NCBI RefSeq assembly: GCF_000153125.2
Contig: NZ_CM002299.1
Span: forward strand, 3,360,928 to 3,424,927
From: Congregibacter litoralis KT71
GTDB taxonomy: Bacteria > Pseudomonadota > Gammaproteobacteria > Pseudomonadales > Halieaceae
Direction: 5' to 3'
Length of the DNA: 64,000 nucleotides
Shown: positions 20,701-26,512 of the stretch, in pieces
Numbering within the stretch: the stretch's first letter is position 1
How the letters are laid out: each line of letters begins with the position of its first letter
Program-made: the position numbers and the translations under genes
The notes under the pieces: generated by a model
What the model saw: the letters and a program-made list of their open reading frames with translations, nothing else
Databases searched by the model: none
What the model was told of the DNA's origin: nothing

Positions 20701-23700
20701 GAAGCTGGCAGGACCGTTGTAGTCCGCATCAGGGGTGAAGGTGACGGTGCCATCGCCGTTGAGAACCACGGTGCCATTAGTGGGCGAACCGACACTCGTG
20801 ATGGTCAGATCATCCGCATCGGGATCGTTGTCATTGCCCAGTAAACCTGCAGCGGCAAACGTCACCGCCGTGTCTTCGTCGGTCGTCCCCGCATCGTCCG
20901 AAGCCGTGGGACCTGGGTTCGTCACGGTCCAATCAAAGCTCTCGCTGACTGGCGGATTAACACCGTCGGTTGCTGTGACCGTAACGTTATACACACCACC
21001 GTCCACTTGCGAGGCGCTGTTATCAATCGTGCCGCTGATGATGCCGGTGCTGGGATCGATACTTAGACCATCGGGCAGCCCAGTTGCTGAGTAAGTCAGC
21101 GTGCTGTCGACGTCTTCAAAAGCTGTAGAAGCATCTAATGGTGTAATGACGTCCGCATCATCATTGGTCTGAGGAGCAAGCGGGTTGATCACCACTGGCG
21201 GATCATTGACCGCATTTACGGTCAAATTGACCGTAGCCGTGTCCACGCCGCCCTCACCATCACTGATGGTGTACTCGAAGCTCGCAGCACCGTTGTAATC
21301 CGCATCAGGGGTGAAGGTCACTGTGCCGTCGCCGTTGAGCACGACAGTGCCATTAGTGGGCGAGCCGACACTCGCAATGGTCAGATCATCGCCGTCAGGA
21401 TCGTTGTCGTTGCCCAGTAAATCTGCTGCAGCAAACGTCACCGCCGTGTCTTCGTCGGTCGTCCCCGCATCGTCCGAGGCCGTGGGACCTGGGTTCGTCA
21501 CGGTCCAATCAAAGCTCTCGCTGACTGGCGGATTAACACCGTCGGTTGCTGTGACCGTAACGTTATACACACCACCGTCCACTTGCGAGGCGCTGTTATC
21601 AATCGTGCCGCTGATGATGCCGGTGCTGGGATCGATACTTAGACCATCGGGCAGCCCAGTTGCTGAGTAAGTCAGCGTGCTGTCGACGTCTTCAAAAGCT
21701 GTAGAAGCATCTAATGGTGTAATGACGTCCGCATCATCATTCGATTGATTACCCAGTGGGTTGATCACCACTGGCGGATCATTGACCGCATTTACGGTCA
21801 AATTGACCGTAGCCGTGTCCACGCCGCCCTCACCATCACTGATGGTGTACTCGAAGCTCGCAGCACCGTTGTAATCCGCATCGGGAGTAAAGGTCGCCGT
21901 GCCGTCGCCGTTGAGAACGACAGTCCCATTGCTGGGCGAGCCGACACTCGCAATGGTCAGATCATCGCCGTCAGGATCGTTGTCGTTGCCCAGTAAATCT
22001 GCTGCAGCAAACGTCACCGCCGTGTCTTCGTCGGTCGTCCCCGCATCGTCCGAGGCCGTGGGACCAGGATTCGTCACGGTCCAATCAAAGCTCTCGCTGA
22101 CTGGCGGATTAACGCCATCCGTCGCAGTGACCGTCACGTTGTATACACCACCACCCACTTGCGAAGCGCTGTTGTCAATCGTGCCGCTGATAACCCCCGT
22201 CGAAGGATTTATCGACAAGCCCGCGGGCAGGCCCGTAGCGCTATACGTGAGCGTGCTGTCTACGTCGTTGAAATTACCGCTCACATCGAGGCTGACCGAA
22301 TCCGCGTCCTCGCTCGACTGCGCGGCAAGGTCTATAGACACCGGCGGATCATTCGCCGCATCGACATTCAGGTTCACCGTCGCCGTATCAGTGCCGCCTT
22401 CGCTATCCGTGATTGTGTAGGTAAAGCTGTCGGGGCCGTTGTAATTGGCATCCGGCGTATACCTCAGGGTGCCGTCGCCGTTGTCCGTGACCGTGCCGTT
22501 ATCAGGCTGGGTAAAACTTAGAATGGACAGCGTATCCCCATCCACATCCGTGTCATTGGCCAACACAGAAATATCGACCTCCGTGTCCTCGGCGGCACCC
22601 TGCGTGTCGTCTACCGCATCCGGACCCGGGTTTGTGACCGTCCACTCAAAGCTCTCGGAAACCGGGGAATTCACACCATCCGTCGCGCTAACGACGACGC
22701 TATAAACACCGCCTCCTGTTTGCGAAGCGCTGTTATCAATGGTGCCGCTGATAACCCCCGTGGAGGGATCAATGCTCAGACCGGCAGGTAAACCCGTGGC
22801 GCTGTAAGTCAACGCGCTGTCAACGTCACTGAAATTGCCGCTCACATCCAGACTCACGCTATCGGCGTCGAGATTGGCCTGGGCACCCAGGTCCGCTGAC
22901 ACGGGCGCATCGTCCACGGGCGTGACGGTGAGGTTTACCGTCGCGGTATCCGTTCCGCCCTGGCCGTCGCTAATCGTATAGGTGAAGCTGTCGGGGCCGT
23001 TATAGTCCGCATTCGGCGTGTACGTTACGGTGCCATCTGCATTGAGCACGGCGGTGCCGTTAGCAGGCTGGGTGATGGCAGTCACGGTCAGGGGATCGCC
23101 ATCCGGGTCCGCGTCGTTGGTCAACACGGTGATGGTCAGGGGCGTATCTTCTTCGACTGTAGCGGTATCGTTGATGGCATCCGGCCCCACATTGGGTGCC
23201 GGTGGTGGCGGAGGCGCTACCGTCTCCTCACCCACAGAAATAAGCACCGTAGCCGTGTCAGTGTTCCCGTTGGCGTCCGTGATGGTGTACGTGAAGGAAT
23301 CGGAACCGCTGAAGTCGTCGTTGGGTGAATAGATAAAACTGCCGTCAGCCTCGACGCTTACCGTGCCGTTGTCCGGATCGGTGTTGCCGGTGACGGTGAG
23401 CGAATCCCCTTCGGGATCACTATCGTTGCCCAGCACACTCCCCACGAGCGCAGACTCAAAGCCGACTTCAAACACATCGTCCACAGCATCGGGGGCCAGA
23501 TTGGGCGCGGGAGGCGGCGCAACCTCGGGAGTCACCGTGATAAACACCGTGGCTGTGTCAGTCCCACCATCGGGGTCGGTAATGGTGTAGGTAAAAGAGT
23601 CGCTTCCACTAAAGCCATCATTGGGGGTGTAGCTGAAAACGCCGTCGTCATCGACGGTTACCGTGCCGTTAGCGGGCTCGCCGTTATCGGCGACACGCAG

Positions 23701-24354
23701 CACTGCGCCCTCAGGATCCGTATCATTAGACAAGACGTTGGCAACCAGGACTCCACCGAAAGGTGTTTCAAAAGTGTCGTCTGCGGCATCAGGGGCTGCA
23801 TTGGCGGCCGGCGGCTGCACCACCGGCGGCGTAGGTCCATCGGGGTCATCATCTAGCAACAGTTGCAGGTCGTTATCGGCCTCGGCCTCGACCACCCGCA
23901 GGGTCTCGGGGTTTAGCGCAGCTCGAAAACCCTCAAACTCAGGCAGATCAAAACCTATGCGACCGAGACGGACAAAGGAGCTACCCTCGTCACCGCGGCC
24001 GCCCCCCGCTGCGGGCGCCTCCAGGTTATCCAGAATATCGCCGTCACCTTCGAGGGCGGCTACGACCGCCGCAATGGTGGAGTCCTCTAGCGCGGCTTCT
24101 GAGGCGGTCGTAGCAGTATCGTTGAGCAGTTCGGAACTCAGCAACATTTCGGTGTCGGCGACCAGAGCAATCGAGGGCATATCCGGCATCAACAGCTCAA
24201 CCACGGCGTCAGCCGAGGGCACGAGCACCTCGCCCTGAAACACGGCGTCGCCGCTTTTGAGTTCACGCAGGGATCCATCATTAGAGCGGGCGAACACCTT
24301 GCCTTCGCGGATATCTACGGTGCCGATTGCTTGTGCCATAACCTTGACTACCAC
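11791..24354 (-). CDS. Giant LapA-like adhesin with retention module and tandem cadherin-like repeats
   Basis: 4,187 residues from the GTG at 24354 (an ATG at 24339 would remove five). Residues 1-110 match the LapA retention module that plugs the TolC pore. A PAAG site at 114-117 is the expected LapG cleavage point. After an acidic linker, three cadherin-like domains start near 188. About 16 composite units follow (residues about 480-3440), each pairing a dystroglycan-type domain (YSATGLP, GVISGT, TDGVN motifs) with a tandem-95/cadherin-like domain (NDxDPDGDDLT, NGDGTVTFTPDADYNG). The C-terminal 240 residues hold DLDNDGLEYL and DANESGTVD calcium-binding loops and should include the type I secretion signal. 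No classic GGxGxD RTX nonapeptides are seen. It should be secreted by the LapB/LapC/TolC set and mediate biofilm attachment. Confidence 0.9.
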   Translation of the reverse strand: MVVKVMAQAIGTVDIREGKVFARSNDGSLRELKSGDAVFQGEVLVPSADAVVELLMPDMPSIALVADTEMLLSSELLNDTATTASEAALEDSTIAAVVAALEGDGDILDNLEAPAAGGGRGDEGSSFVRLGRIGFDLPEFEGFRAALNPETLRVVEAEADNDLQLLLDDDPDGPTPPVVQPPAANAAPDAADDTFETPFGGVLVANVLSNDTDPEGAVLRVADNGEPANGTVTVDDDGVFSYTPNDGFSGSDSFTYTITDPDGGTDTATVFITVTPEVAPPPAPNLAPDAVDDVFEVGFESALVGSVLGNDSDPEGDSLTVTGNTDPDNGTVSVEADGSFIYSPNDDFSGSDSFTYTITDANGNTDTATVLISVGEETVAPPPPPAPNVGPDAINDTATVEEDTPLTITVLTNDADPDGDPLTVTAITQPANGTAVLNADGTVTYTPNADYNGPDSFTYTISDGQGGTDTATVNLTVTPVDDAPVSADLGAQANLDADSVSLDVSGNFSDVDSALTYSATGLPAGLSIDPSTGVISGTIDNSASQTGGGVYSVVVSATDGVNSPVSESFEWTVTNPGPDAVDDTQGAAEDTEVDISVLANDTDVDGDTLSILSFTQPDNGTVTDNGDGTLRYTPDANYNGPDSFTYTITDSEGGTDTATVNLNVDAANDPPVSIDLAAQSSEDADSVSLDVSGNFNDVDSTLTYSATGLPAGLSINPSTGVISGTIDNSASQVGGGVYNVTVTATDGVNPPVSESFDWTVTNPGPTASDDAGTTDEDTAVTFAAADLLGNDNDPDGDDLTIASVGSPSNGTVVLNGDGTATFTPDADYNGAASFEYTISDGEGGVDTATVNLTVNAVNDPPVVINPLGNQSNDDADVITPLDASTAFEDVDSTLTYSATGLPDGLSIDPSTGIISGTIDNSASQVDGGVYNVTVTATDGVNPPVSESFDWTVTNPGPTASDDAGTTDEDTAVTFAAADLLGNDNDPDGDDLTIASVGSPTNGTVVLNGDGTVTFTPDADYNGAASFEYTISDGEGGVDTATVNLTVNAVNDPPVVINPLAPQTNDDADVITPLDASTAFEDVDSTLTYSATGLPDGLSIDPSTGIISGTIDNSASQVDGGVYNVTVTATDGVNPPVSESFDWTVTNPGPTASDDAGTTDEDTAVTFAAAGLLGNDNDPDADDLTITSVGSPTNGTVVLNGDGTVTFTPDADYNGPASFEYTISDGEGGTDTATVSLTVNAVNDPPVVINPLAPQTNDDADVITPVEASAAFADVDSTLTYSATGLPTGLTINASTGAISGTIDNSASQVAGGVYNVTVTATDGVNPSVSESFDWKVTNPGPEANDDSETLGEDSGATVIDVLANDSDPDGDDLTVTSVGTASNGTVSLVNGVVSYTPNENYNGPDSFTYTISDGEGGTATATVNLTVDAANDPPVSVDLNPQNNADADVVSLDLSGNFSDVDSILEYSATGLPAGLTIDSATGIISGTIDNSASQVGGGVYNVTVTATDGVNPSVSESFDWTVTNPGPTAADDAGTTDEDTAVMFTAANLLANDSDPDADDLTITSVGSPINGTVVLNGDGTVTFTPDADYNGSASFEYTISDGEGGTDTATVNLTVNAVNDPPVVINPLGNQSNDDAEVITAIDASSAFEDVDSTLEYSATGLPDGLTIDPNTGIISGTIDNSASQVGGGVYNVTVTATDGVNPPVSESFDWTVTNPGPTAADDTGSTDEDVAVTFTPADLLGNDTDPDADDLTITSVGSPSNGTVVLNGDGSVTFTPDADYNGPASFEYTISDGESGTDTATVSLTVNAVDDPPVVINPLGNQSNDDADVIAPVDASAAFADIDSTLTYSATGLPTGLTINASTGVISGTIDNSASQLGGGVYNVTVTATDGVNPPVSESFDWTVTNPGPTAADDTGSTDEDVAVTFTPAELLGNDIDPDADDLTITSVGSPSNGTVVLNGDGTVTFTPDADYNGPASFEYTISDGEGGTDTATVSLTVNAVNDPPVVINPLAPQTNDDADVITPVDASAAFADVDSTLTYSATGLPTGLTINASTGIISGTIDNSASQVAGGVYNVTVTATDGVNPPVSESFDWTVTNPGPTAADDAGTTDEDTAVTFTSGDLLGNDSDPDGDDLTITSVGSPSNGTVVLNGDGTVTFTPDADYNGPASFEYTVSDGEGGTDTATVNLTVNPVNDPPVVIVPLAPQANDDADVITPLDTSTAFEDVDSTLTYSATGLPTGLTIDPSTGVISGTVDNSASQVGGGVYNVTVTATDGVNTPVSESFDWTVTNPGPVANDDSETLGEDSGATVIDVLANDSDPDGDDLTVTSVGTASNGTVSLVNGVVSYTPNADYNGPDSFTYTISDGEGGTATATVNLTVDAANDPPVSVDLNPQNNADADVVSLDLSGNFSDVDSSLEYSATGLPTGLTIDSATGIISGTIDNSASQVGGGVYSVTVTATDGVNPPVSESFDWTVTNPGPTAADDTGTTDEDAAVTFAAADLLGNDNDPDADDLTITSVGSPSNGTVVLNGDGTVTFTPDADYNGPASFEYTISDGEGGTDTATVSLTVNAVNDPPVVINPLAPQTNDDADVITPVDASAAFADVDSTLTYSATGLPDGLIIDPNTGIISGTIDNSASQLDGGVYNVTVTATDGVNPPVIESFDWTVTNPGPTASDDAGTTDEDTAVTFAAADLLGNDIDPDADDLTITSVGSPSNGTVVLNGDGTVTFTPDADYNGPASFEYTVSDGEGGTDAATVNLTVNPVNDPPVVIVPLAPQANDDADVITPLDTSTAFEDVDSTLTYSATGLPTGLTIDPSTGVISGTIDNSASQVGGGVYNVTVTATDGVNPPASESFDWTVANPGLTAADDTGSTDEDVAVTFTPAELLANDSDPDGDDLTITSVGSPSNGTVVLNGDGTVTFTPDADYNGSASFEYTVSDGEGGTDTATVNLTVDAVNDPPVSINPLAPQANDDADVIAPLDASAAFADVDSTLEYSATGLPNGLSIDPNTGIISGTIDNSASQVGGGVYNVTVTATDGVNAPISESFAWTVTNPGPVANDDSETLGEDTGATVIDVLANDSDSDGDDLTVTSVGTASNGTVSLANGVVSYTPNENYNGPDSFTYTISDGEGGTATATVNLTVDAANDPPISIDLNPQNNADADVVSLDLSGNFSDVDSTLTYSATGLPTGLTINASTGVISGTIDNSASQVGGGVYNVTVTATDGVNPPVSESFDWTVTNPGPTATDDSGSTNEDTSVTFDPADLLGNDNDPDGDDLTITSVGSPSNGTVVLNGDGSVTFTPDADYNGPASFEYTISDGEGGTDTATVNLTVTAVNDPPVVINPLSPQANDDADVIAPVDASAAFADVDSTLTYSATGLPAGLSIDPSSGIISGTLDNSASQVDGGVYNVIVTATDGVNPPVSESFDWTVTNPGPDAVDDSVTTVEDIAIDIDVLADNGNGADSDVDGDTLTISSFTQPTNGTVTDNGDGTLKYTPNPDYNGSDSFTYIISDGEGGTDTATVNLTVTPENDPPESDAKTLTVAEDTNDNAVPTLTGSDSDGSVSGFVITSLPANGTLLLSGVAVSMGQTVPAAEAGNLTYTPNADYFGDDSFSYASVDDNGAQDGTPANVAITVTEVAEPDTPPTADPLTALAEIANGPGPNGTLSNPQLEVFLSVDGIADGVGLEGIPTLGGVDDETPLENLVFTLRSPPTDGILYLDAEGDGSYEQAQVGDTFSSASSFYWAKPAEQVVQDLTTDATGVTVSGFNGRNATITQSRDGLGVDSAGNTQPQAPTQLGYRNGSSETMVLNLGGPATEATVQIERLFPNEGEAGRVEALDADGNVLGVWTFYGRANATLDGVPVDFNIGGSGGSFTLSDIGQPFYALRFTATPYVDGVTQGTGKNADSSDYLIKSVAYSPISLADAEFTYDVTDEQGNVSDPATVTIRQSNAPITLDLDNDGLEYLSREAGVVFTDEVTGESVNTAWVAPDDGLLVIDANESGTVDQTEEYVFTEWSENAETDMEAVAEVFDTNQNSQLDPGDESWEQFAVWQDADSDGVTDEGELRSLDELGVDSIALTYSEESTSGSTANGDVTIHGQSDVTWTDGSVSVAEDASFAISAADVLSDDGDLILPAHEGEDSSTIARDVPASEEQKAGGEADIAALEIDLLLNNSNDDKSGTGEID
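14042..22915. repeat. Long in-frame tandem repeat array inside the adhesin gene (units 576 bp, variants 561 bp)
   Basis: Recurring landmarks fall 576 bp apart (for example equivalent points at 15581, 16157, 16733 and at 20735, 21311), with 561-bp variant units in between and single units of 570 and 582 bp. The variant unit encodes a SETLGED-type segment and recurs every four or five units, giving a higher-order pattern. Stretches starting near 15947 and 17660 are almost identical and exactly 1,713 bp apart, three units. All unit lengths are multiples of three, so gain or loss keeps the frame. Confidence 0.9.
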
Positions 24355-24413
24355 TACTTTGAAATACAGACCGCTAACATAGGGTTACTGCGGGCAAAGG
24401 GGTATGTACTAAA

Positions 24414-24427
24414 GGGCAGAGTTGCCC
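24414..24427 (-). other. Short hairpin between luxR and lapA
   Basis: Inverted repeat GGGCA/TGCCC with a four-base loop. On the minus strand it is followed by only three T, so it could be a weak terminator or attenuator between the regulator and lapA, or the 5' leader fold of lapA mRNA. Confidence 0.35.
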
Positions 24428-24443
24428 GGGAAGGACGCAAAAC

Positions 24444-24459
24444 GGTGACTCAGGTCACA
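24444..24459 (-). promoter_or_regulatory. CRP/Clp-type box upstream of lapA
   Basis: Read on the minus strand it is TGTGA-N6-TCACC, nine of ten matches to the CRP consensus TGTGA-N6-TCACA. It lies about 90 bases before the lapA start, in the gap between the luxR-type gene and lapA. A second, perfect box lies at 28914. Binding by a CRP-family protein is inferred. Confidence 0.5.
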
Positions 24460-24506
24460 AGGTCGACAGAAAATCGCTCTGAGAGCCACCGCAGCCAAGC
24501 AAAAGC

Positions 24507-25127
24507 CTAGTGAATCGGCAGACGGTTGACGTAAAGCGCCAGCTGCACACGATCGCGGAGACCGAGCTTTTCAAAAATCGCGGTGAGATTGGCTTTTACC
24601 GTGCGTTCACTGACGCTGAGCGCCTCGGCGATCTCGCGATTGTTAAAACCTCGGCCGACCATAAGCGCCACCTCCTCTTCCCGGGGGGTGAGGTCCGCAA
24701 AATAATCCGGCGAGGCGGGGGCCTTACCCGTGTCGACCCGCTGGCCCACGGTGATAAGCCGCTGCACCAAGGCCGGCGGCATCCAAAGCCCACCGTTTTT
24801 TATGACCTCCGCAACCTCCTGAAGCTGCTTCGGTGCTGCTTCGCGGTGGCAATAGCCTCTGACGCCCCGGGCAAGCACGCTGAATGCCTCTGCCTCGCCG
24901 GGCGTAGCACTGAGGACAACGACCTTGTGGCCCGCTTCCACGAGCTTTGCGATTGCCTCCCACGGCTCGCTGAGTGCCGCCAGATCAACCCAGACGAGGT
25001 GCGGCCCCTCTTCGGCATCGCTGATGTCGGCGATTTCCAAAACACGGTTCACCTGCTCGAGATCAGGAAAGGCCGCCAGCCAGCGCTCCCGCGGACCGCT
25101 CCCGGCACTCAAGAAAAGGTTTTTCAT
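24507..25127 (-). CDS. LuxR/FixJ-type response regulator with atypical receiver domain
   Basis: 206 residues. The C-terminal LuxR helix-turn-helix is clear (LTPREEEVALMVGRGFNNREIAEALSVS, then a TVKANLTAIFEKLGL recognition helix, about 147-200). The N-terminal receiver-like part (1-120) retains an Asp at 48 in VWVDLAAL but lacks the usual acidic pair near the N-terminus, so phosphorylation is doubtful; this recalls CsgD-type regulators. It lies in the lapB-lapC-luxR-lapA string: its start overlaps the lapC stop by one base (TAATG), and lapA begins 150 bases later. It is a good candidate for a local activator of lapA. Confidence 0.85.
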   Translation of the reverse strand: MKNLFLSAGSGPRERWLAAFPDLEQVNRVLEIADISDAEEGPHLVWVDLAALSEPWEAIAKLVEAGHKVVVLSATPGEAEAFSVLARGVRGYCHREAAPKQLQEVAEVIKNGGLWMPPALVQRLITVGQRVDTGKAPASPDYFADLTPREEEVALMVGRGFNNREIAEALSVSERTVKANLTAIFEKLGLRDRVQLALYVNRLPIH

Positions 25128-26512
25128 TAGCGCTCTGACAATGCCCGCTGATGGGCGCGGAGCACCGGCTTCATCAGATACGCCAGCACGGTTTTTTTGC
25201 CGGTGATGACATCGACTTCGACGGTCATGCCGGGAATGATGGGACTGTCGGGGCCAAAGTCAGCCTGCTCCGTGCGCACGGACACCTCATAAAAGGCATT
25301 GCCGTCTTCATCCAACACCGTGTCCGCTGCTATTTGCTCGACACGTCCTTCCAATCCCCCGTAGACCACAAAGTCGTAGGCGGTAACTTTGACGTTCGCC
25401 CGCTGCCCCGGCGCCAAAAATGCGATGTCCTGGGGACGCACCCGCACCTCCAGGAGCAACGTGTCGTCGGCGGGCACCAACTCCACGATGTCCCGACCCG
25501 GGAGCACCACGCCACCCACGGTGTTGTAATAGAGCTGATTGACCGTACCACTCACGGGCGCAGTGACGTTGGTTTGCTTCACGCGATCAGACAGACCCTC
25601 AGCCGCCTCGCTCAGGGCATTGATTCGGGTCATGGTCTCGGTGAGTTGCTCCCGCGCCTCGTTGGCAAACTCCAGTTCCACGGCGTTTACCCGCCCCTGT
25701 GCCTCGGCAATGGCCGAAGTCACACGATTGATCTGCGCACGCGTCTGGGCAAGCTCGCCACGGGCCCGATTGACCTCGCGCTCCAGACGCAGAATCTCCA
25801 CCTCCGAGACAGCCCCCGAGGCCACCATGGGCCGCGTCACATCCAGCTCCTGCTGTGCCAGGCGCTCCTCGGTGCTCAACTGGGATTCTCGCGCCTGCAA
25901 CTCCGTTAGCTCCTCGCTGCGCTGATTCAGCTGCTCCAGAGCGATTTCTTTTTCTACATCGCGGCTGCGCAGGGAGGACTGATAAAGCTGATCCTCCTGC
26001 TCTACCACGTCGGGCAGCTCACGCAGCATCAGCTCCGTAGGGGTAAAAGCGGCGCCCTCGGCCATGGCGCGCAAACGGGAGGCTTTGATGCTGAGCCCAC
26101 GCAGCTCAACGCGGTTCTCTCCCAGAGTCGCCTGGGAGCGCGTCTGATCGAGGCGCAGGAGCAAATCCCCGGCCTGCACCGCGTCCCCCTCGCTGATCAG
26201 AATCTCGCGGATCACCCCACCGTCCTGAGAACCGATCACCTGCACCTGCTGGGAGGGAATCACCTTGCCCTGCCCCCGCGTGACCGTATCGATCTCGGCA
26301 AAGGCAGACCAGATAAGCAGCAGCACAGCGACCAGGGCAATGCCATAAAGCAGCCCGCGGGCACGCAGCGGTTCGTCTTCGATGGCCGCGCGATCCGCAA
26401 GAGCACTCCAGCCCAATTGTTGCGACGAAGACGGGCGCGCGGGAGATTTGATCACGGGCTGTCCGGGCGCCGTGCTCTCGGATAGATTTTTGCTGTCGGA
26501 GGTACTGCTCAT
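25127..26512 (-). CDS. lapC: Type I secretion membrane fusion protein, HlyD family (LapC-like)
   Basis: 461 residues. A short cytoplasmic Ser/Pro-rich N-terminus precedes one TM helix (about 54-72), a lipoyl-like half (QVQVIGSQDGGVIREILISEGDAVQAGDLLLRL, quoted in part; about 85-120), a long coiled-coil hairpin (about 150-300), the second lipoyl half (NVTAPVSGTVNQL) and beta-barrel segments to the C-terminus (PGMTVEVDVITGKKTVL). It bridges the LapB ABC transporter and the TolC-like channel. ATGA overlap with lapB upstream and TAATG overlap with the luxR-type gene downstream indicate one operon. The symbol reflects context with the LapA-like cargo. Confidence 0.92.
   Translation of the reverse strand: MSSTSDSKNLSESTAPGQPVIKSPARPSSSQQLGWSALADRAAIEDEPLRARGLLYGIALVAVLLLIWSAFAEIDTVTRGQGKVIPSQQVQVIGSQDGGVIREILISEGDAVQAGDLLLRLDQTRSQATLGENRVELRGLSIKASRLRAMAEGAAFTPTELMLRELPDVVEQEDQLYQSSLRSRDVEKEIALEQLNQRSEELTELQARESQLSTEERLAQQELDVTRPMVASGAVSEVEILRLEREVNRARGELAQTRAQINRVTSAIAEAQGRVNAVELEFANEAREQLTETMTRINALSEAAEGLSDRVKQTNVTAPVSGTVNQLYYNTVGGVVLPGRDIVELVPADDTLLLEVRVRPQDIAFLAPGQRANVKVTAYDFVVYGGLEGRVEQIAADTVLDEDGNAFYEVSVRTEQADFGPDSPIIPGMTVEVDVITGKKTVLAYLMKPVLRAHQRALSER

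Noticed and set aside
14042..22915. Array of regular repeats that might be a CRISPR or satellite DNA
   Set aside because: Units of 561-582 bp are all in frame within one very long open gene and encode known domain types; no short repeat-spacer pattern.
13202..23332. Many plus-strand open frames of 60-190 codons opposite the adhesin gene
   Set aside because: They recur with the repeat period, have no ribosome-binding sites and disappear where the adhesin repeats end; they are antisense shadows.
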